DNA of 64,000 nucleotides from Hyaloperonospora brassicae. Its lineage: Eukaryota; Oomycota; Peronosporomycetes; Peronosporales; Peronosporaceae. The notes below the pieces were generated by a model. It was given only the letters and a program-made list of their open reading frames with translations. It was not told where the DNA came from and did no database searches. The number at the start of each line of letters is the position of its first letter. Positions within the stretch are counted from its first letter, which is position 1. This document shows positions 57,292 to 64,000 of the stretch, in pieces. Made by a program: the position numbers and the translations under genes. The stretch is from positions 62,001 to 126,000 of the forward strand of contig CANTFL010001461.1 of assembly GCA_947650285.1 (NCBI GenBank), read 5' to 3'.

Positions 57292-57557
57292 GTGATATGG
57301 AGGTTACCCGAGTGGAAGATCGCGGCGGCAGAATCCAGATACACTCTCGACCTCACCGTGAATGAAGATGAGTATAATGGATTGCTGTTATGCTTCGATT
57401 TACTGGCCGATCTGGACAGGGGGCGAGAAATTCTGTGCGGAGACTCCAACTTGGTGATTCGACAGATGCGTGGGGAGGATCGACTGCAAGGCACCGGCCC
57501 ACAACTTCTCAGGCATTAAGCGTTGGAGAAATTGCGATCTTGGACTAACACGAGTTT
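57292..57557 (+). pseudogene. Family B1 second RNase H (archaeal/plant-like), middle
   Basis: It continues the domain with Asn-Glu-Asp-Glu-Tyr-Asn-Gly-Leu-Leu-Leu, Ala-Asp-Leu-Asp-Arg-Gly and Cys-Gly-Asp-Ser-Asn-Leu-Val-Ile-Arg-Gln, i.e. the Glu and Asp of the active site. A frameshift near 57475 precedes the last part, which is read in the integrase ORF (Gln-Ser-Ala-Asp-Arg-Leu-Ala). Elements with two RNase H domains have been described in oomycetes and plants. Confidence 0.7.
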
Positions 57558-59435
57558 ATGCGTATGAAGCGGGAATGGAACCAAAGTGCAGATCGACTAG
57601 CCAGCACATCATTGCGGAACAAAAAAGGAATATCTGTTGTAGCTGAAGAAGATCGACGAGATCTGGTGACTCTGAACCGTCTCGATGAATTGTTGAAGCC
57701 CAAGCAAAATGGTCAGCTGGCTCGGATAGCTGCGATTACGAGATCAGCCGAGAGGATGCGTCATGAACCTGAAGTGATACAAGAGGAGATGGTACAGATA
57801 ATTAGAATTCAACGCATTGTACAAGCTCAAGATGAAGAGCGTTGGATTTTCAATTTCAAGAAGTATCTAAGTGGCGATGTATTAAACTTTGACGCGGGAG
57901 AGGTGAAGATATGCGCAAAACTGGCGCAAGAGTACGAGATCGATGAGAACGATCTGCTATTTTTCTGCCCCATGGAGAAAAGAGAGTCAGACGATCGCGG
58001 TGGTTTGATAAGGTTGGTGATCCCTGAGACGTTGCAACAGTATTTTTTGCATCACTATCATACGAGCCTGGAAGGAGGCCATCAGGGTATCGCCAGAGCT
58101 TATCAGAGGATCAGATCGCGATTCCATTGTAGAGGACTGTATCGGAGTGTGCAAAGATATGTGGGCGAATGTACCGACTGTGAAACGGGAAAAGGAAGCC
58201 CGACGATTCATGGGAGGTTCCCGGGCAACTTACACGCAACCTATCCATTTCAGATCATCGCAATGGATTATATACCTTCGTTGCCCAAGTCTATCAAGGG
58301 GTATACCGAACTGCTCATTTGGGTGGATCTCTTCTCAAGATATGTGATTGCAAAGGCTAGCTCATCACGAGCAGCACAAATATTAGCTGAGAATTACGAA
58401 GAATGTGTGTTTCGACGCTTCGGAGCTAGCGAGGCTATCAGGCACGATCGAGACCCGAAATTTATGTCCGATTTTTTTCGAGCTTTCAGTCGGATCGTAG
58501 GTCAGAAACAGCGTGCCACCATGGCTTATAGGCCACAAGCAAATGGAACAGCCAAACGAATGGTGCAAACCTTGACGCATTCGCTCAAGATGTACGTGGC
58601 TGAAGTTGACCAACGAGACTGGGATGAGTATGCTGAGCGACTCACATTTGCAATTAATACTGCACAAGATCAGATCCGGGGGGACACCCGATTCTATCTG
58701 ATTCATGGGTGGGATCCACGATCGACGTTGGAAGCTACGTTATTAGTGGGGAACACGAGAACGAGAGATCGCGATCCGAAGCGGTGGAGATATAGTATTC
58801 AAAGACACTATCAGCGAGCTCGATCCGCAGTGGACGATCAACTACGAGCTGCGATCCAAGAGAGGGCATATAGACAAAATGAAGATGTGGAGCAACACGA
58901 GATCGAAGTGGGAACGCAATTATGGCTATACTTAGATCGGATCAAGGAAGGATACGCGAAGAAACTATCACGTATGTGGCATGGCCCATTCCGAGTTGCG
59001 GACATTTGCGGAGATCACGCGGTGAAGTTGGAGATCGCCGGAACCCCATATCGCCTATCGCCGATTGTGCACCTATCGAAACTAAAGAGAGTAAAGACGT
59101 TCTGTGAACGGCCAAAGGATCAGCTTACAATAAATGAAGCAGATCGTTTGGACTTTGATAAAGCTCTGCTACCAGAAGAAAGTTGGGAGAACGAGCTTAA
59201 AGAGGGAGAATATAAAGGGGAAGAAGTATTGAAAGTGCGATCTGGTCGGAGAACTCGTTATGGGCGAGTACACCGACAGTTTCTGGTGAGATATAAGGGA
59301 TATCCCGACCTAAGTTGGGTGGACGAGGCCGATCTAAGTTGTGGATTTATCTTGCAAGAGTTTGAGCGGAACCGAGTGAGTCGAAACCGTTTTGAAGTGA
59401 TCCAGTCACATGAAGGCAAGTTGGGTGAACCTTAA
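57558..59435 (+). CDS. Family B1 integrase with chromodomain (intact ORF, catalytic Glu is Lys)
   Basis: 625 residues from an ATG at 57558. Residues 1-20 finish the second RNase H. The HHCC zinc-binding domain spans about 165-208 (His-His ... His ... Cys-Thr-Asp-Cys). The core has Asp237 (Met-Asp-Tyr) and Asp297 (His-Asp-Arg-Asp-Pro-Lys-Phe), but residue 333, exactly 36 on, is Lys (codon 58554-58556) where DD35E needs Glu. The Met-Trp-His-Gly-Pro-Phe-Arg block lies near 473-479. A chromodomain with Phe-Leu-Val-Arg-Tyr-Lys-Gly-Tyr-Pro lies near 574-582. By this reading it should not catalyse integration. Confidence 0.88.
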   Translation: MRMKREWNQSADRLASTSLRNKKGISVVAEEDRRDLVTLNRLDELLKPKQNGQLARIAAITRSAERMRHEPEVIQEEMVQIIRIQRIVQAQDEERWIFNFKKYLSGDVLNFDAGEVKICAKLAQEYEIDENDLLFFCPMEKRESDDRGGLIRLVIPETLQQYFLHHYHTSLEGGHQGIARAYQRIRSRFHCRGLYRSVQRYVGECTDCETGKGSPTIHGRFPGNLHATYPFQIIAMDYIPSLPKSIKGYTELLIWVDLFSRYVIAKASSSRAAQILAENYEECVFRRFGASEAIRHDRDPKFMSDFFRAFSRIVGQKQRATMAYRPQANGTAKRMVQTLTHSLKMYVAEVDQRDWDEYAERLTFAINTAQDQIRGDTRFYLIHGWDPRSTLEATLLVGNTRTRDRDPKRWRYSIQRHYQRARSAVDDQLRAAIQERAYRQNEDVEQHEIEVGTQLWLYLDRIKEGYAKKLSRMWHGPFRVADICGDHAVKLEIAGTPYRLSPIVHLSKLKRVKTFCERPKDQLTINEADRLDFDKALLPEESWENELKEGEYKGEEVLKVRSGRRTRYGRVHRQFLVRYKGYPDLSWVDEADLSCGFILQEFERNRVSRNRFEVIQSHEGKLGEP

Positions 59436-59450
59436 CGATCTGGACAAGTG

Positions 59451-59570
59451 TTCTGGGAGGCGGAATATGCTGATGAATGGGGTTTCAAGGTGTGCTAGTT
59501 GGTAGCATACGCTGATGGATGGGGTGGAAAGATGTGCTGGGAGGCAGTACATGCTGGTAAATGGAGCTAG
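59451..59570 (+). repeat. 42-bp tandem repeat after the B1 chromodomain
   Basis: About three diverged units, the same repeat as 23403-23522. Confidence 0.65.
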
Positions 59571-59718
59571 TTGTGTGATTATGGAGACAGTCAAGTGAAT
59601 TAATTTACTGAATGATGTGGAGTGAGAAATATCGAGGCCATGGGACGGATTTGAGGGCTTAAAACGAAGTTAATGAGCGACTGTACTGAGGTCAATTGCT
59701 GTACAAAGGAATTCATTA

Positions 59719-59728
59719 CAGGGGGCGG
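59719..59728 (+). other. Polypurine tract of B1
   Basis: AGGGGGCGGT directly before TGTGGCAAAG at 59729. Confidence 0.7.
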
Positions 59729-61541
59729 TTGTGGCAAAGTCATTTATCAATATTTATGACATGGATCGGTGGCCATCCAATTGAGGCGCCACTTATTGGT
59801 GAAAATGGCACCAAGTGATCTGGCGATCCAATGAAAGACGGAAGGTGATCCCACGGAGTTCGACGGACCGATCCAACGGTCGACCGAAGGATGGAAGTGG
59901 ATCGGTCTGAGACGAGGTGCAGAAAGGGGTGATTTTCTTGGAACAATCTGGGACGAGTTGCAGACATGGATGATTTCCACTATGCAATCTGGGACGAGGG
60001 ACTAGATTAAACCAGAAGACCGATCTGAACTGAGAAAGGTACGTATGAGACCAAGCGATGCGACGTGACTCTGTAACAAAGTTGTAGCGTCCAGGTGATC
60101 GAAGATACACATCACCGATCCCCGATGGGAGTACTGATTAGGTTAATCATGGCCCGATCTGGAAGTGTGGATGTTCGCGGAGGTCCGTGGGACCGTTGTG
60201 AGAACTGTGGATGGTCCCATTGTGCGGATAAACCCTTGAGGATGGTATCGGACCATGAAAAACGAACGGAAGAACATATAGGTCCGGATCGCACTGTGTC
60301 GATCCTCAACGATCTCGAATTGGACATCAGATCGGTCATGTTCCCTGCTGATTATGAATATATATCGATGATGGAGATATTTTATTGTAATATACATGCT
60401 TGTTGAAGGTCCGTGAGTGATGTCCCAAAAGTTCAGATCGAAAGAGCCAGTGGAAGCCGGTTGAATTGACGTCGAAAAATGGATTTAGACACATTCGGCA
60501 TTTAGATACTATTTTGGACTTTTCGGTACCAAAATTGGGTATTTGGTACCGTATTTAAAAATTTGCTCCTTTTTTGGCATTTAGGTACGATATCTGGAGT
60601 ATTGGCGCTATCTTTGGATTACAGGTCACGAGATTTCGACACGTGTTCAAGGGGGCGGTCAAGCTTGAAGGTAATATCGGTTTGGATAGTGACCTACAGT
60701 TTGGAATAGGCTTTAGAATAGGATGGCTATTAATTTGGTTGGATAATAAAACAGGTACCGTTTTTACATATAAAGCACGTCGCAGACTTCTCTTCCGGGC
60801 AGGATATTTGGCCTCCCGTCGATCAAGAGACTTCGGTGCGCCGTGTTTCGTGGACTCACCTTGGATTGTTTGGCCAAGGTGGATTTAAGGTAACTCAACT
60901 CAAACTGCTAGGGTAGCAGCAAACAACGGTAAAGGAAAAGGATTTTGGGTACAAGATCGCGAGACGGCTTAAGTGGTCAGAAGATCTGGACAAGGAGTTC
61001 AAGACAAGACCGAGCAAGAATGAAGCGATCTACAGGGCAGATCGGCACGTTTCATTTTATCGAAACAAGGAACCGATCCGCCCACATTGCGCACTTCCAT
61101 CAAGATGGGCCGATCCCAAGACCAGATCGGACCGATCTCAAGGCAAGATCGACGCAAGACTACTATTTGGTGAGTGAAGATTTCCGCACATAAAAGACCC
61201 CGATCTCGAAGACAAATAGAGATCGGTGTGATTCAATATCGAGATCGCGACATCTCCAAATAGAGATCGCCGCGACTCAAGATCAGGATCGCAGAACACC
61301 GTTCATGGTGTGAAGATTTCCGGACCGGAACCGAACGCTCAACCCCAAACCCTCAGCGAGATCGACATCTCCCAAGGCCATTACGAAGATCTTAAGCCAG
61401 CCCAACCGACGGGTACACAAGGTGAGCACAAGGCTATACAACAAGGCACGAATCGGAGTACCCCCTCCGTGAGTCAGCAATTCTGGGCAAGTGGAAGATC
61501 GACCCTCACACAAGTAATTTTGTGAGATCGACTTCACCACA
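59729..61541 (+). repeat. Family B LTR plus leader shared by B1 and B4
   Basis: It starts TGTGGCAAAG after the B1 purine tract and serves as its 3' LTR, but it runs without a break into a leader and a new gag at 61542. A TATA-like TATAAA lies at 60770-60775. It resembles 49822-51624 throughout; the segment 60740-60890 is closer to 28000-28160. Confidence 0.75.
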
Positions 61542-62858
61542 ATGGTGCGCGTGCCCGGATCTTCTGAGGCCTCTGGATTTCACCGTGAGTTCACTGGCGA
61601 AGATGTCAAGATCAAGCAAGAACCTGGGATTGAAGTGTCAGCGACAGAGAGATCGACGCAGACACGCATAAACACAAGATCCCCATATCATCAGAGTTTT
61701 GGGAGGGGCTCTGATGAAATGAAAATGGAAGAGGAAGATTGAGAGATCTATCTGGGAGATGAACCTCAACCCCCTCCAAGGGTCTTTTTGGGGTCCACCG
61801 CAGATCGCTCTGCAAATAGCGATCTGCTGGATGAAAATCTAATGGTGAAATTTAAAACGGCGAAAGCCAAACTCCATAACCTTGTCAGCAGGTCACTCGA
61901 CATTAATACGAGGAAGACGTTGGCCGGATTGGCAAGAAAGAAGAAAGTTTCGGGATTGAATACTCTCGTCAGCAGGTCACCTGACACTAACACGAGTAAG
62001 ACGGCTAAGAAACCCGCCGGATCGGCACAAAAGAAGAAGAATGTGCCTAGATCGAATAACCTCGTCAGCAGGTCACCAGACATCAACTTGAGGAAGACGG
62101 CCAAGAACCCCGCCGGATCGACACGAAAGAAGAAGCAAGTGCTGGGATCGAATGCCGAAATTCACCAAATCGTAAAACCAATTGGATCAGAGATCGTAGT
62201 CAAAGAAGAATATGGTCGTGAGATGTCCTTGATCGCGGTGTCAAAAATTGAGCTGGTGACTCAAATGTGGGAGCGTGTGTTATGGCAGTGCTATTATAGC
62301 CACTTCAAGATACTGCTCAAGACAGACCCAGTGTTTACGATATTACGCACCAAGTGGATCGGCCCTTTGGGTAAGACGATCTCTATCCCGCCGCCCGTGA
62401 CTAGCAAACTCGGCGCGATTGATTTGATTTTGCAGATGTTGAATGACACGGGCTTCTGATTTAATGTTTTCAATTCATTTAAATTGATGAGATGCAGCTT
62501 GGTACCGTTGAAGAACGCAGTAAGCGAGTTCGTGGAGGTCACGATACTTCTGGTGGGCAAGACCACCACTCCTAGAGACGGTATCGTCATACACTCGGGA
62601 TCACCTCAAGAACACCCCTCAGGATCGCCTTATTACGCCTCAGCTGACTCCGAGATCGAGTCAGATGGGTCTACCAGCGTTCGTCGGATGTCTCTAAGAC
62701 CATTGAGAGGATCGAGTCTAAAGGACAGGATCGGCAAGGCCAGGATTGAAGCCTTTGAAGAGCAAGCCAAGATCGACATACAACTAAGGTCGTCCGTGAT
62801 CTCATGTCTGGAAGAGCTTTCAGGAAAAGGTCGAGACGAAGGTTGGGCTTGGAGCTGA
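61542..62858 (+). pseudogene. Family B4 gag, N-terminal and middle part
   Basis: Pieces are 61542-61742, 61788-62459 and 62484-62858. The first matches B1 and B3 nearly codon by codon. The second holds three Lys-rich repeats (61879-62157). The third resembles the Ser/Asp-rich part of B1 gag and the start of the capsid (Leu-Ser-Gly-Lys-Gly-Arg-Asp-Glu). Stops at 61740, 62457 and 62856 break it. Confidence 0.7.
61879..62157 (+). repeat. Lys-rich 27-32-codon repeat in B4 gag (three units)
   Basis: Each unit reads like Leu-Val-Ser-Arg-Ser-Pro-Asp ... Lys-Thr-Ala-Lys-Lys-Pro-Ala-Gly-Ser ... Lys-Lys-Lys. Units are 81, 96 and 96 bp. B3 has one such unit and B1 only a diverged one. Confidence 0.75.
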
Positions 62859-62870
62859 ATCGACAAGGTC

Positions 62871-63533
62871 ATGTCGGCTCTTCTTCGAGAGCAAATACCT
62901 GATGAAGATCAATGTTTGGTGTTCGGTGATTTGCTCACCGCTCCAGCCCGACATTGGTATCTCCAACTGAACGAATCGATACAATTTGATCGGAAGGCGC
63001 TGGTGGAAGAATTCTTGCTCGAATATTGTGGATACGAAGAATCGGTCGATCATCAATACTACCTTTCACGAAAACAACCGGATGAGAATCCAATTCTCTT
63101 CTCAGGACAACGTTCACCGCATAAATCGAAGGTGAAAAAGATAAAAGCTACTGATCAACCCATCGAGATCCCTGTTGAAGAACCTACGGAGGTGAAGATC
63201 GGTATTAGTCAAGTGTTCTCAAGGTTGTGGATCGCACGAGGACATGATTGGGTGCCAACAGTAAGATACGGCCCTGGCAAGCTATTATATCTGCAGGTGA
63301 CGAATATTGGTGATCAGAAGATCGTGTTACCACCACATACCACACTCGGTATGGGGATGAAAGGCGAGACAACACCACGATCTCAAGAATACGTATTGTA
63401 TGGATCTGGCCCATATAAGGAGTGTCAAACCTTATCGTATGAAAATACTACAGATGAACAATGGAAGTGGCCCGATAATGAATGGATCGAATCTCCGGCA
63501 AATCATTCGAACTATGGCAGAACGATACAGTAA
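62871..63533 (+). CDS. Family B4 gag capsid fused to post-protease segment
   Basis: 220 codons without interruption. Residues 1-60 form the capsid part (Ala-Arg-His-Trp-Tyr-Leu-Gln-Leu, then Phe-Leu-Leu-Glu-Tyr-Cys). Residues about 62-85 are a linker rich in Lys. From about 95 the post-protease segment follows (Lys-Ile-Gly-Ile-Ser-Gln, then Leu-Gln-Val-Thr-Asn-Ile-Gly-Asp). B1 has about 1.3 kb with knuckles and protease between these parts. B3 has the same fusion at 33193-33537, with high similarity. Confidence 0.75.
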   Translation: MSALLREQIPDEDQCLVFGDLLTAPARHWYLQLNESIQFDRKALVEEFLLEYCGYEESVDHQYYLSRKQPDENPILFSGQRSPHKSKVKKIKATDQPIEIPVEEPTEVKIGISQVFSRLWIARGHDWVPTVRYGPGKLLYLQVTNIGDQKIVLPPHTTLGMGMKGETTPRSQEYVLYGSGPYKECQTLSYENTTDEQWKWPDNEWIESPANHSNYGRTIQ

Positions 63534-63971
63534 ATGGCACGACCAAAAGATGATCCGGTGGAACCGGCAAAAGAAGCGGCAGTAGTTCCTCATCGGATTT
63601 CTAAATCTGAAACGGGAGGAGAAAGTATCAAATCTGCGTCAGGAGAAGAGAATGCCGTCGTCGATATGCTCTCACATGATGAATCGTTTCAGAGTTCTGC
63701 TGATAGAGATCGCGAAGGTGATCCACAGTATTTGACGGAACGAGATCGAAGAGTGATTTATCCTTCACACGATAGATCGGTTCAACGTCATATTGATCAA
63801 GATCGAATAAGTGATCGCTCCTATGTAATGAATCAAGCTTATGTAGATGACCCAAAGCATTGGACATGTCAAGATCGCGATGATGATACACAGCATTCGA
63901 CAGATCGATACTGCGAAGTGAATCCGACTTATTACTATGGATCGTTCACGCATTCTATCGATCAAGATTGA
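63534..63971 (+). CDS. Family B4 Asp/Arg-rich segment
   Basis: 145 codons starting with ATG right after the stop of the previous frame. The second half is made of imperfect repeats with Asp-Arg-Asp and Arg-Asp-Arg, encoded by GATCG-containing codons. Tyr, His and Ser fill the spaces. No domain is recognised. B3 has a decayed version at 33535-34140. It may be the linker before RT, as at 55100-55600 in B1, which is also acidic. Confidence 0.5.
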   Translation: MARPKDDPVEPAKEAAVVPHRISKSETGGESIKSASGEENAVVDMLSHDESFQSSADRDREGDPQYLTERDRRVIYPSHDRSVQRHIDQDRISDRSYVMNQAYVDDPKHWTCQDRDDDTQHSTDRYCEVNPTYYYGSFTHSIDQD

Positions 63972-64000
63972 GAAAGAGGTCAAGGGGTCAAGGGGTTTCT

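Larger units (their letters stand above)
49822..59728 (+). mobile_element. Ty3/gypsy family B, copy B1 (most complete)
   Basis: LTR/leader at the left, gag with zinc knuckles, protease, RT, RNase H, second RNase H, integrase, chromodomain, 42-bp repeats, purine tract and next LTR at 59729. It lies in the family A LTR. Gag to RT contain several stops and frameshifts, whereas 57558-59435 is one clean 625-codon ORF. It lacks the antisense region of B2. Confidence 0.9.
61542..64000 (+). mobile_element. Family B deletion derivative, copy B4 (continues beyond the window)
   Basis: Gag followed by the same gag-to-post-protease junction as B3, then the Asp/Arg-rich region. Zinc knuckle and protease active site are absent at the expected place. 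The copy runs off the window end, so RT and integrase cannot be judged. Confidence 0.75.

Overview
The window is eukaryotic, repeat-dominated and gene-poor. It looks like oomycete DNA (Phytophthora or downy-mildew type). The reasons are a secreted host-directed effector with an EER motif and repeated WY-like modules, Ty3/gypsy retrotransposons with two RNase H domains and a C-terminal chromodomain, a pogo/Tigger-like DNA transposon with short GT-AG introns, and decayed LINE copies. I cannot fix the species. Only two genes look intact: the effector (9511-11292, minus) and the pogo transposase (30440-32238, minus, four exons).

Layout. 1-1519 is the 3' end of a gypsy element (family A) with its LTR. 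1520-9500 is old host DNA with a LINE scrap, a decayed methyltransferase gene (about 2448-3059) and a decayed succinate-semialdehyde dehydrogenase gene (about 5905-6785). 9511-11292 is the effector. 12419-13912 is a 5'-truncated LINE flanked by a 20-bp target duplication. 13933-17451 shows nothing convincing. From 17452 to the end the window is almost solid retrotransposon: a family C LTR; a gag-less family B copy (called B2, about 18600-26572) with a 2.8-kb antisense coding region; B LTR sequence; a deletion derivative (B3, 29546-about 35830) split by the pogo element; an inverted B LTR (36023-37500); family C (37501-42199); family A (42200-49821); a family B copy (B1, 49822-59728); and another B LTR leading into a second deletion derivative (B4, 59729-64000).

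The nesting is readable: C sits in the inverted B LTR, A sits in C, B1 sits in the 3' LTR of A, and pogo sits in the gag of B3. Nearly every retroelement ORF is broken, so these elements are mostly dead. B1 keeps a long intact integrase-chromodomain ORF.

Most unusual signals. (1) Family A is packed with short perfect inverted repeats through its LTR, its coding sequence and its antisense ORF, and some stems differ between copies on both arms while staying paired. (2) Families A and B2 both carry a coiled-coil protein ORF on the opposite strand at the 3' end. (3) Both family B integrases that can be read have Lys exactly where the catalytic Glu of the DDE triad belongs. (4) Two family B copies share the same gag-to-post-protease deletion, which suggests a mobilised non-autonomous subfamily. 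(5) Family B is extremely rich in GATC.
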